64,000 nucleotides of DNA from Candidatus Defluviilinea proxima (GTDB taxonomy: Bacteria > Chloroflexota > Anaerolineae > Anaerolineales > Villigracilaceae), in contig JADKIW010000001.1 of the NCBI GenBank assembly GCA_016721115.1, positions 1,503,501 to 1,567,500 on the forward strand, in the 5' to 3' direction. Below, one piece after another: positions 16,247-24,329 of this stretch. The notes beneath the pieces were generated by a model. That model saw only the letters and a program-made list of their open reading frames with translations, was not told where the DNA came from and ran no database searches. A program made the translations under genes and the position numbers. Within the stretch, counting starts at the first letter, position 1; the number at the start of each line of letters is the position of its first letter.

Positions 16247-19200
16247 ATGAAGCGCATTCTCTGGCTTTTTTTTGTTGCTTTTTTCGGCCTGTCTGCCTTG
16301 TCATCCACTGACGGGCGTGCCGCATCCTCAACAGGTGCGGCTTTTGATTTTGACCTGAACTTTGCGCCGGGTAGTGTTGTCCGTTTTGAACACATCACGA
16401 TTGAAGACGGACTCTCTCAGAACGCCGGGCTGGCAATTTTTCAAGACAGCCGCGGTTATCTGTGGATCGGTACACAAGATGGCCTGAACCGCTATGATGG
16501 GTATGGCTTCAAGGTTTACAAACACGACCCCGATGACCCAACCACGATCAGCCACAATAGCATCCTTTCGATGGGAGAGGACAAGAACGGTTCTCTCTGG
16601 ATCGGGACTTGGGGCGGCGGATTGAACCGGTACGACCCTGCGACCGAAACCTTCACCCGCTACTTGCCAGACCCAAAAGACCCGACAAGCCTCAGCAACG
16701 GCACGATCAATTCCATTAAAGAGGATTCGAATGGGGATCTGTGGATCGCCACACTTGCCGGCCTGGACCGTTACAACCCGGAGACGGATGCCTTCGAACA
16801 TTTTCGAAATGACCCGAATGATCCAAACAGCTTGAGCAGTGATGCGGTCGCTTATATTTTCGAAGACTCGAGCCGTCAGCTTTGGATCGGCACGGGAGCC
16901 AACGGCATCGAAGGGTCCGGTTTGAACCGTTTTGATCCATCCAGTGGAACATTTACGCGCTACCAGCATGATGACGCAAACCCTGAAAGCTTGGCAAGTA
17001 ACAACGTCGCATCCATAGTGGAAGCCCCCGATGGAACATTTTGGATCGCGACCGGCGGGTTTGGTTTGCATGGTGCCGGGCTTGATAACCTCGATCCGCA
17101 GACCGGGAAAGTAAAACACTTTACATATGATCTGAAAGACGAGCACAGCCTGAGTGGGAACGATGTAATGAGCTTGTGGCTTGATCCCGATGGTGCATTA
17201 TGGATCGGTACATGGGCCAATGGTTTGAGCCGCATGAGTCTTGTAAACCCCGGTTATTTCACGCGTTACCAGAATGATCCATTCTTTCCGGATAGCCTGA
17301 GTGGAGATGAAGTATGGACTCTGTTCCGGGATCGTTCCGGCATTTTATGGGTTGGTACCTCGCATAGCGGCATCAACAAATTGCCATCGAATGCCGGCCA
17401 ATTTAGTTTGTATCGAAATATTCCCGGTAACCCGGCCAGCCTTGGCGCGAACGCTGTTGGTGCATTTGCAGAAGATAAACGTGGAAATATCTGGATCGCC
17501 ACATGGGGCGGCGGCTTGGATCGCTTCGACCCCGATACCGGAAATTTTGTACATTATCATCACGACCCTGAAAACTCCAACAGTCTTTCCGATGATCTGT
17601 TCATGGCTGTGTATGTTGATTCATACAACACGGTCTGGGCCGGCACATTGGGCAAGGGATTGAATCGCCTTGATGCCACAACAGGCCGCGTTACTCATTA
17701 TTTTCACGACCCTGAAAATCCAACCAGTCTTGTTGATGATAGTATCGCTGCGTTCCAGCCTGATAAGAATGGCGATTTATGGATCGGTACCTTCGGTGGC
17801 ATCTCGCGTTTTGACCCGAACACCGACTCGTTCGTAAATTACAGCAACGATCCCACGAACCCTTCCAGCTTGAGCAGTAACACCGTTGTTAGTTTATATC
17901 TCGACTCAAACAACATTCTCTGGGCTGGGACTTGGGGAGGCGGATTGAATCAACTGGATTTGAGCGATCCGCTTCATATCGCCCCGAAAACTGCCGAGCT
18001 AAAGAGATACCTTCACAACGCTGACGACGCGACCAGCCTGAGCGATGACTCAGTTTGGGCTATTCACGAAACATCCGATGGGTTCATCTGGCTTGGCACA
18101 CAACTTGGGTTGGATCGCCTCGACCCACGTACCGGCGACTTCAAGCACTACACCGAAAAGAACGGACTCCCCAACAATGTTGTGCTCGGTATTCTTGAAG
18201 ACGACGATGGCGATCTATGGATAACAACCAACAACGGTCTTGCCAAATTTGACCCCCATACTGAAGCATTTACCATCTATGACGCCTCCGATGGATTGCA
18301 AAGTAACGAGTTCAACTCAAATGCTTATTTTCAGAGCGCCAACGGTACCATGTACGTTGGAGGGGTCAACGGTTTCAATCTATTCCGGCCCGAAGATGTT
18401 AAACCAAATCTGGTTGTGCCCCAAGTGGTGGTGACTCGCTTCGATGTCTTCAATGAGCCCCTAAACGTGGATCTGACAGGTCGCACCCCCATTGAACTTT
18501 CCTATCAAGAGGATGTCATCTCATTTGAATTTTCAGCCTTCGACTTTCAATCGCCACATAAGAATCAATATGCATACAAACTGGAAGGCTTTGACAAAGA
18601 CTGGATACAGTCCGGCAACCGTCGTTATGTCACTTATACCAACCTGCCGGGCGGTGGGTATATCTTCCGCGTAAAAGCATCAAACAGTGATGGTATTTGG
18701 AATGAACAGGGAGTATCACTCCCCATTGTCATTACGCCTCCCTTCTGGCAGACGTGGTGGTTCAATGGATCATTGATCTTCGTGTTAGGTGCGCTCATCG
18801 TTGGTGGATTCAGGTGGCGGTTAAATTCGATCCGTGAGCAGAATGTCTACCTCGAAACGCAAGTCACAGAACGAACATCTGAATTGCGCGAGACCAACAA
18901 ACTTCTCGAAGTGGAAGTGGAACAACGTAAACGTGCCGAAGCCGAACTGGCGAAACGTGCAGAAAATAAATTGAAGCAATCTGAGGCACGTTTTCAAGCC
19001 ATCTTTGATAACGTCGCTGTGGGGGTTGCCATCTTGGGATTAGATCGTACACCGATTGCCTTCAATTCGACGACAGAAAAAATTATCGGGTACTCAATGG
19101 ATGATATCAAAGGTATTGATCCACGTACCTTGTCTGTACCCGAAGACCGCAGTATGGATATTGACCTATTCAACGACCTGATTATAGGCAAGCGTAATTC

Positions 19201-20134
19201 TTATGTGATGGAGCGTCGTTATCTTCATAAGGATGGGCGTACCTTTTGGGCGCGTGTCAATTATTCCCTCGTGCGTGACGCGAACGGTAACCCCGACTAT
19301 CTGGTTGGGATCATCGAAGATATTGATGAGCAGAAACGCGCGTCGGAACGAATGGCGGAACAAGAAGCTGATTATCTGCTCAATCTGCAACAGCGAGTAC
19401 AGGAACGCACACAGGAGTTGGAGACCGCCAACCAGCGTTTGCAGGAAGAGATCGAACAACGCACAAAGATAGAAAAGGAATTGGCAGAGAAAGCCGCCGA
19501 AGAAGCAGTGACGGCCGACCGTACCCGCCTCGCACGTGACCTGCATGATGCCGTCACACAAACCCTTTTCTCCGCCAGCCTGACGGCGGAGGTTCTCCCG
19601 GAGCTATGGGAGATGGATGTGGACGAAGCGAAAAAATCCACCGAAGAACTCCGTCAACTTACGCGCGGCGCATTGGCAGAGATGCGTACTCTTCTACTCG
19701 AGTTGCGTCCCGCGGCGTTGACGCAGACCCGCTTGGGCGACCTCATCAAACAATTGTGTGATGCGTTCATCGGCCGTTCACGCCTTCCCATTATCTTGAA
19801 CATTGATGGTGACTGTGCCTTACCACCGGATGTGCAGATCGCTATCTATCGCATCGCTCAGGAAAGTTTGAACAACGTTTTCAAATATGCACGCGCCACA
19901 CAGGTGAACGTCAGCCTGTTCCTTTTCAATGATGGCCTGCGCTTTGAAGTATGTGACAACGGCATCGGTTTCGACATATCCACCAGTAAACCGACCAGCC
20001 TGGGGTTGCGTATCATGCGTGAACGAGCCGAAGCGATTGGAGCGGAGTACCACATTAGCAGTACCCCCGGCTCAGGGACGTGTGTAGAAGTGGTCTGGCA
20101 TGTAAACCCGAACGTGAAACTGAAAGTTTTATAA
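16247..20134 (+). CDS. Propeller-sensor histidine kinase (two-component, NarX-like core)
   Basis: The 1295-residue protein begins with a signal peptide. Residues of about 40-720 are a run of roughly a dozen propeller repeats of the form 'LWIGTWGGGLNRYDP', each followed by 'DP.DP.SLS', forming two seven-bladed propellers typical of extracytoplasmic sensors. A Y_Y_Y domain follows, then one membrane helix ('SLIFVLGALIVGGF'), a coiled coil, a PAS domain ('ARFQAIFDNVAVGVAIL') and a HisKA_3/HATPase core with the phospho-accepting histidine in 'LARDLHDAVTQTLFSA'. It likely senses an external ligand, perhaps a polysaccharide, and phosphorylates the regulator 20 bp downstream. Confidence 0.92.
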   Translation: MKRILWLFFVAFFGLSALSSTDGRAASSTGAAFDFDLNFAPGSVVRFEHITIEDGLSQNAGLAIFQDSRGYLWIGTQDGLNRYDGYGFKVYKHDPDDPTTISHNSILSMGEDKNGSLWIGTWGGGLNRYDPATETFTRYLPDPKDPTSLSNGTINSIKEDSNGDLWIATLAGLDRYNPETDAFEHFRNDPNDPNSLSSDAVAYIFEDSSRQLWIGTGANGIEGSGLNRFDPSSGTFTRYQHDDANPESLASNNVASIVEAPDGTFWIATGGFGLHGAGLDNLDPQTGKVKHFTYDLKDEHSLSGNDVMSLWLDPDGALWIGTWANGLSRMSLVNPGYFTRYQNDPFFPDSLSGDEVWTLFRDRSGILWVGTSHSGINKLPSNAGQFSLYRNIPGNPASLGANAVGAFAEDKRGNIWIATWGGGLDRFDPDTGNFVHYHHDPENSNSLSDDLFMAVYVDSYNTVWAGTLGKGLNRLDATTGRVTHYFHDPENPTSLVDDSIAAFQPDKNGDLWIGTFGGISRFDPNTDSFVNYSNDPTNPSSLSSNTVVSLYLDSNNILWAGTWGGGLNQLDLSDPLHIAPKTAELKRYLHNADDATSLSDDSVWAIHETSDGFIWLGTQLGLDRLDPRTGDFKHYTEKNGLPNNVVLGILEDDDGDLWITTNNGLAKFDPHTEAFTIYDASDGLQSNEFNSNAYFQSANGTMYVGGVNGFNLFRPEDVKPNLVVPQVVVTRFDVFNEPLNVDLTGRTPIELSYQEDVISFEFSAFDFQSPHKNQYAYKLEGFDKDWIQSGNRRYVTYTNLPGGGYIFRVKASNSDGIWNEQGVSLPIVITPPFWQTWWFNGSLIFVLGALIVGGFRWRLNSIREQNVYLETQVTERTSELRETNKLLEVEVEQRKRAEAELAKRAENKLKQSEARFQAIFDNVAVGVAILGLDRTPIAFNSTTEKIIGYSMDDIKGIDPRTLSVPEDRSMDIDLFNDLIIGKRNSYVMERRYLHKDGRTFWARVNYSLVRDANGNPDYLVGIIEDIDEQKRASERMAEQEADYLLNLQQRVQERTQELETANQRLQEEIEQRTKIEKELAEKAAEEAVTADRTRLARDLHDAVTQTLFSASLTAEVLPELWEMDVDEAKKSTEELRQLTRGALAEMRTLLLELRPAALTQTRLGDLIKQLCDAFIGRSRLPIILNIDGDCALPPDVQIAIYRIAQESLNNVFKYARATQVNVSLFLFNDGLRFEVCDNGIGFDISTSKPTSLGLRIMRERAEAIGAEYHISSTPGSGTCVEVVWHVNPNVKLKVL

Positions 20135-20154
20135 CTTTATAACAAGGAGCAACA

Positions 20155-20781
20155 ATGCCCATTAAAATTCTTCTCGTAGATGATCATACGGTTGTCAGGA
20201 GTGGTTTATCGAAATTTCTCCTCGTCAACAAAGAGTTCAAACTTGTTGGCGAAGCCTCAGATGGATCTGAGGCCGTGCAGATGGTTTCGCTTCATAAGCC
20301 TGATGTTGTGCTCATGGATTTGATGATGCCCGGCACAGATGGCATCACGGCCACGCGCGAGATCCACCAGAAATATCCGAAAGTTAAAGTCATTGCGCTG
20401 ACAAGTTTTGCTGAGCAGAACATGGTGCAAGGCGCATTACAAGCAGGCGCGATTGGTTATCTGCAAAAAAATGTCACAGCCAAGGAATTAGGCCATGCTA
20501 TTCGTTCAGCGTATGAAGGCAAGATGACGCTCTCGCCCGAAGCCACACAAGTATTGGCGAATTCCGTTGCCCAACCGCAGATTGCTGGTGAACAGCTGAC
20601 CGAGCGCGAACGCGATGTTCTCCGATGTATGGTGGATGGGCTCAACAATAATGAGATCGCTGAAGCCCTGGTGGTGAGCCTGGGCACTGTCAAATTTCAT
20701 GTGTCAAACATTTTTCACAAGCTTGGGGTAGATAGCCGTGTAGAAGCCGTCAAACTGGCATTGGAACAAAAGTTGGTTTAA
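20155..20781 (+). CDS. NarL-type response regulator
   Basis: The 208-residue protein has a receiver domain with the phosphorylatable aspartate in 'VVLMDLMMPGTDG' and a C-terminal LuxR HTH ('LTERERDVLRCMVDGLNNNE', 'GTVKFHVSNIFHKLG'). AAGGAG precedes its ATG. It directly follows the propeller kinase and is its evident partner. It closely resembles the regulator at 58822. Confidence 0.92.
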   Translation: MPIKILLVDDHTVVRSGLSKFLLVNKEFKLVGEASDGSEAVQMVSLHKPDVVLMDLMMPGTDGITATREIHQKYPKVKVIALTSFAEQNMVQGALQAGAIGYLQKNVTAKELGHAIRSAYEGKMTLSPEATQVLANSVAQPQIAGEQLTERERDVLRCMVDGLNNNEIAEALVVSLGTVKFHVSNIFHKLGVDSRVEAVKLALEQKLV

Positions 20782-20832
20782 GCCCCACCCATCCACTTGG
20801 CTAGGTAAAGACCATCCCATCGACAGATACTC

Positions 20833-20870
20833 ATGGACCTCGCTTGTTATAGACTACAAGCGAGGTCCAT
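20833..20870 (+). promoter_or_regulatory. Perfect hairpin covering the ribosome site of the receiver gene, with a 13-codon upstream ORF
   Basis: Fifteen-base perfect arms ATGGACCTCGCTTGT (20833-20847) and ACAAGCGAGGTCCAT (20856-20870) with an 8-nt loop end exactly at the ATG of the next gene. The only Shine-Dalgarno-like bases (GCGAGG) lie in the second arm and would be hidden. The first arm begins with its own ATG, opening a 13-codon frame that stops at TGA 20872-20874, overlapping the receiver start as ATGA. This layout suits translational control. Confidence 0.65.
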
Positions 20871-21311
20871 ATGACTCATATCATCATCGCTGATCCTGAT
20901 CCTGCAACACGCAAGGCGCTTACTCTTCTGCTTCAACGCAAGATGGGTACGAATGGTATTCTCGAAGTAGAAGATGTAGAGACGCTGATCCGCACACTGG
21001 CGGATGCGTCGCCTGATCTTCTGTTGCTGGATTGGAGACTCTACGGTTCCCCCGCACCCGACACCTGTCGACTGCTTCAAAAGGCGTATCCACAACTGAA
21101 AATTGTTCTCCTCAGTGTGGATGCCACAGATGAAGCTACAGCCCGTGAGGTTGATGCGGGTTTTGTTTATAAGGGGGCATCGCCCGATGAATTGATTGCA
21201 ACGCTTACGCCACTTTTAGTTAATGATACGGATAAGGCTATTCCTCAAGTTGATGCGGATGACGATTTAGGTAAAGAGAAAAATGATGTCAGCCAAAATG
21301 GCGCCGAGTAA
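20871..21311 (+). CDS. Stand-alone receiver-domain protein
   Basis: The 146-residue protein is a CheY-like receiver: acidic pair 'IADPDPATRKAL' at the N-terminus, phospho-acceptor aspartate in 'DLLLLDWRLYGSPAPD', conserved Ser/Thr in 'VLLSVDATD' and Lys in 'FVYKGASPDE'. No output domain follows; the acidic C-terminus ends in 'KEKNDVSQNGAE'. It shares the 'DW' acceptor context with the receiver protein at 55872. It may accept phosphate from the upstream kinase. Its start codon is controlled by the hairpin at 20833-20870. Confidence 0.85.
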   Translation: MTHIIIADPDPATRKALTLLLQRKMGTNGILEVEDVETLIRTLADASPDLLLLDWRLYGSPAPDTCRLLQKAYPQLKIVLLSVDATDEATAREVDAGFVYKGASPDELIATLTPLLVNDTDKAIPQVDADDDLGKEKNDVSQNGAE

Positions 21312-21343
21312 AAAACGGACATCTTTATGAAGCGGAAGATAAA

Positions 21344-21398
21344 CCATCCATATGACTAGTCTGATACTCCTCTGTTGACAGGGGAGAATTTATTTTTA
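21344..21398 (+). repeat. TE1 twin-hairpin element, decayed copy
   Basis: CATCCATATGACTAG replaces the usual first hairpin, then CTCCTC and GGGGAG (one wobble) form the second, followed by a T-rich run. Position after the receiver gene suggests it still acts as terminator. Confidence 0.5.
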
Positions 21399-21433
21399 TG
21401 GGCATAAGATGATGATGCAAAAAGGAGAGCACC

Positions 21434-21670
21434 ATGTTCGCAATCATTATCTTTACCTTCATTTTCTTCCTGCCCGCCGCATTTCTGCCTGTGGCTCTTG
21501 ATGGGTTTGCATCAAAGGCCAACCTAAACGAAATGGGTGTCTCATTGGAAAACGCAGACGACACATTTCCTATGCAAGGCTATGAACTCGTTGGCTTTCT
21601 TCCTGCCTCCTCGACGTGTGACGCATGGGTATTCAACGAGCCGCTTCAAACCTGCTCGAGCGGGCAGTAA
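21434..21670 (+). CDS. Small membrane-anchored hypothetical protein
   Basis: The 78-residue protein starts 6 nt after AAAGGAGAG. It opens with one hydrophobic helix ('FAIIIFTFIFFLPAAFLPVAL') that could be a signal anchor, followed by about 50 polar residues with two cysteines near the end. No family is recognised. It precedes the hydrolase gene by 72 bp. Confidence 0.6.
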   Translation: MFAIIIFTFIFFLPAAFLPVALDGFASKANLNEMGVSLENADDTFPMQGYELVGFLPASSTCDAWVFNEPLQTCSSGQ

Positions 21671-21742
21671 AGCATCTCTCACCGACAGGGAAATTTTTAT
21701 TTTCCGAAATTTATGATGTAAATAGAAAAGGAGATTTCACTC

Positions 21743-22996
21743 ATGATTGTACGAAAAGTATTCGTTGTGTTGGGTGGCATTCTGATAGCGATTCTTGCCA
21801 TCCTATTCGGACTGCCGATCATTTTGCTCCCAGTCTCTACACCCATCCCTGCGTGGATATGGATTCCGTTAAGCATCTTGTACATGGTTTCGGTCGTTTT
21901 GCTATTTCGCATGACCCCTACCTGGAAAGGTGTCACATTGGGAATCTCTGGAATGCTTGTCATTTCCATTTTTGCAGTGGTGATCTCACAGGCGCTTGCC
22001 TTTACGCCTCCTATTACCGATGCACAGGGAAATGTTATCCCCGGTAGTATCGCCTCCCTCGAAAAAGTGGAATTGAATGGTAGCCAACAATGGATCTCTA
22101 TTCGCGGAAACGATATGGATAACCCCGTATTACTTTTCCTGGCTGGTGGACCGGGGGGTAGTCAACTCGTTACAGAACGACGGTCACTGGGCCAATTGGA
22201 GAATCATTTTGTTGTGGTGAATTGGGAACAGCCGGGAGCTGGAAAATCTTTGGACGCAGTAGACAGGTCAACGTTAAGCTCCGAACGGTACGTCACAGAT
22301 GGGATCACGTTGGTAAATTATTTGCGTGAACGTTTTGACGAAGAGAAAGTCTATGTGTTGGGTGAGTCGTGGGGAAGTGCGTTGGGCGTGTGGATGGTCC
22401 AACGAAACCCTGAGTTGTTCCATGCTTTCATCGGCACGGGTCAGATGGTGGCATTCCTGGAAAATGATTTGATGTGCTACGACTTTGCTTTGAATGTGCT
22501 GGAAGAAAAAGGGGATACAGAAAAAATCGAGAAGCTTAAGCAACAGGGGCCACCGCCGTATTATGGTGAAGGTGTTGCGATGAAGGAAGCCGCATTTTTG
22601 ATGGAGACTTTCAATTACATGAACGCGGACCCGAATATCGCGGACGATGGCTTCAATACGTTTCAAGATCTGTCTGGCTCGGAGTATGGTCTGTACGACA
22701 AAGTGAGTTGGTTTCGCGGAGCACTGGAAACGATGAATGTGGTCTACCCACAACTCTGGGATGTGGACTTCCGCACGCAGGCGACACACCTCAATGTTCC
22801 TGTTTACTTTCTGATCGGGCGGCATGATGTGAACGCACCACCTGCTTTGGCTGAAGAATATTTTGAATTATTGGATGCGCCTCATAAAGAGTTGATCTGG
22901 TTCGAGCGTTCGGGACATAACCCATGGGTAAATGAGTCAGCCGCTTTTGTCGATGAAGTAGTGAATAATATCCTTGCGGACACATACGTAGATTGA
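21743..22996 (+). CDS. Membrane-anchored alpha/beta hydrolase (proline iminopeptidase-like)
   Basis: The 417-residue protein has three to four N-terminal membrane helices (about residues 5-100). The hydrolase domain follows with 'LFLAGGPGGSQL' as the oxyanion loop resembling HGGPG of proline iminopeptidases, the nucleophile in GESWGSALG, and the catalytic histidine in 'RSGHNPWVNE'; the acid is probably in 'GRHDVNAPP'. Substrate is not known; peptides or esters are typical. AAAGGAG precedes the start. Confidence 0.85.
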   Translation: MIVRKVFVVLGGILIAILAILFGLPIILLPVSTPIPAWIWIPLSILYMVSVVLLFRMTPTWKGVTLGISGMLVISIFAVVISQALAFTPPITDAQGNVIPGSIASLEKVELNGSQQWISIRGNDMDNPVLLFLAGGPGGSQLVTERRSLGQLENHFVVVNWEQPGAGKSLDAVDRSTLSSERYVTDGITLVNYLRERFDEEKVYVLGESWGSALGVWMVQRNPELFHAFIGTGQMVAFLENDLMCYDFALNVLEEKGDTEKIEKLKQQGPPPYYGEGVAMKEAAFLMETFNYMNADPNIADDGFNTFQDLSGSEYGLYDKVSWFRGALETMNVVYPQLWDVDFRTQATHLNVPVYFLIGRHDVNAPPALAEEYFELLDAPHKELIWFERSGHNPWVNESAAFVDEVVNNILADTYVD

Positions 22997-23138
22997 TGTA
23001 CCGCTCGATAAGATAGGGTTAGTAGATACAAGAAATGGTGATGGTCTTTAGGATGGTCTCCTTTCCACACTTTGGTCTGAAACCCCTTAGATCCATCACC
23101 CATATCTGGTGAATGCTTCTAGCTAACTCCCAGGCACC

Positions 23139-23192
23139 CTATCCATTCGGATAGCCCTAAACTCCTCTCATGGCAGGGGAGTTTTGTTTTTC
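23139..23192 (+). repeat. TE1 twin-hairpin element
   Basis: CTATCC-ATTC-GGATAG (23139-23154) is a perfect small hairpin; AACTCCTC and GGGGAGTT then form a second one followed by TTGTTTTT. It terminates the hydrolase transcript. The remaining gap up to 23393 otherwise holds only the hairpin at 23312. Confidence 0.65.
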
Positions 23193-23311
23193 TGGAAATG
23201 GTTTTCTTCGCGGGCTTGGCGGTTCAAAGGGTTTGTCTCTCACCAATTCAAGAAAATCATATGTTGCCTGATATGTTTATTTTTGCATGAAATCAGTATA
23301 ATGATTATTGA

Positions 23312-23370
23312 ACCCTGCGAGACTTTCCATTGCTGTGGATTTCAAGTCTCGCAGGGTCTCATTTTTTATC
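23312..23370 (+). terminator. Long-armed hairpin with T-run
   Basis: Fourteen-base perfect arms ACCCTGCGAGACTT (23312-23325) and AAGTCTCGCAGGGT (23344-23357) surround an 18-nt loop and are followed by ATTTTTTAT on the plus strand. It lies between convergent genes and could protect both ends; the T-run favours plus-strand termination. Confidence 0.6.
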
Positions 23371-23393
23371 TGCGTCTGGGACGGTACGATAGG

Positions 23394-23963
23394 CTAGATT
23401 ACCTTTGTGGCATCCTGCACAGCGACCCCGCCGGGGCGGTCGGCGGCAACCACACTGACCTTGGCAGTGACACCGTCAGGGACGCCGCCCGTGGTGGTAT
23501 AAACCCACACGCCAGAGCCGGGGGCAGTTTCGATGGCGTCGTCGCCTTCATACACAAGGCTTCCTGCATTATCGCTGATGGTAACGCTGACTCTCGCCAC
23601 GCCGAAATCATCGCTCGCTTTGATTCGAATGGCCTGACCGATCTCACCGCTGAAGCCCGAGAGGTCCACTTCATGGATGGTGGGGGGATTGAGGTAATCG
23701 GCAACGGTCAACGCAAAGACGGGGATCTTCTTATTGTTTGCCGCAGCTTCATACAACGCGCGGGTGAGAGGGTCTGCCAAAGCGGACTTGCCATAGGCCG
23801 CCGCCAGCTTGAAGCGCTCGCGTTGCGCCGCCTGGTCTACGGTCGGCTCGCCGATGGAGCTCGGCTTGCGTGAGGCAATGGTCTCACCGCGCAATTCACG
23901 TAAGACCATACCGCCCAACTGGCCTCGGGCTTCTTCGAACATGGGGTTTAACTTGATTTTCAT
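23394..23963 (-). CDS. Hypothetical protein with C-terminal Ig-like strands
   Basis: The 189-residue protein begins behind GAAAGGAG. The first ~75 residues are basic and helical ('QLGGMVLRELRGETIASRKP', then 'AAQRERFKLAAAYGKSAL'), the rest has beta-sandwich periodicity ('FGVARVSVTISDNAGSLVYEG', 'GVTAKVSVVAADRPGG') like an Ig-like or cadherin-like domain. There is no signal peptide. The family is not recognised. Confidence 0.7.
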   Translation of the reverse strand: MKIKLNPMFEEARGQLGGMVLRELRGETIASRKPSSIGEPTVDQAAQRERFKLAAAYGKSALADPLTRALYEAAANNKKIPVFALTVADYLNPPTIHEVDLSGFSGEIGQAIRIKASDDFGVARVSVTISDNAGSLVYEGDDAIETAPGSGVWVYTTTGGVPDGVTAKVSVVAADRPGGVAVQDATKVI

Positions 23964-24329
23964 TCGTACATACTCCTTTCAAAAGATGATTGGTTTCCTC
24001 GTCCCCCCTTCATGAGGGGCACGAACGGGATGTGATAACTCACACCTATTCGCCCTAACGCAAAAGGCTGAAAGGAAGTTCCAGAATCGAACCGCTCCGA
24101 TGTGACAGTTCTGTAACCCCTTATCTCAGATTCGTAATGGGATTGATTCTTGCGCCTGCCCGACAACATGCAAAAGTTTTATGAAGCACTCCCGAAGTGG
24201 AACGCTGGGAGCAAAGAGACTGTCACCCTGACAGGGAAATGTTACCCACAGTCAACTTGTTTTCCTGTAAAATAATGACAGGCACATTTCATTTCAGGGT
24301 TCACGCATTGGAAAGGGATATATCGCCTC
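23964..24329. other. Intergenic region upstream of the restriction-modification gene
   Basis: No gene is seen. It lies between divergently transcribed genes. A half-site related to the REP palindromes (GACTGTCACC) occurs at 24218-24227, marking the left limit of the REP-rich zone. The TAAAAT near 24268 could be a -10 for the downstream gene. Confidence 0.4.

Noticed and set aside
23184..23873. 229-codon plus-strand frame
   Set aside because: Antisense to the minus-strand gene at 23394, which has a strong ribosome site and better protein character; the plus frame also runs through a terminator.
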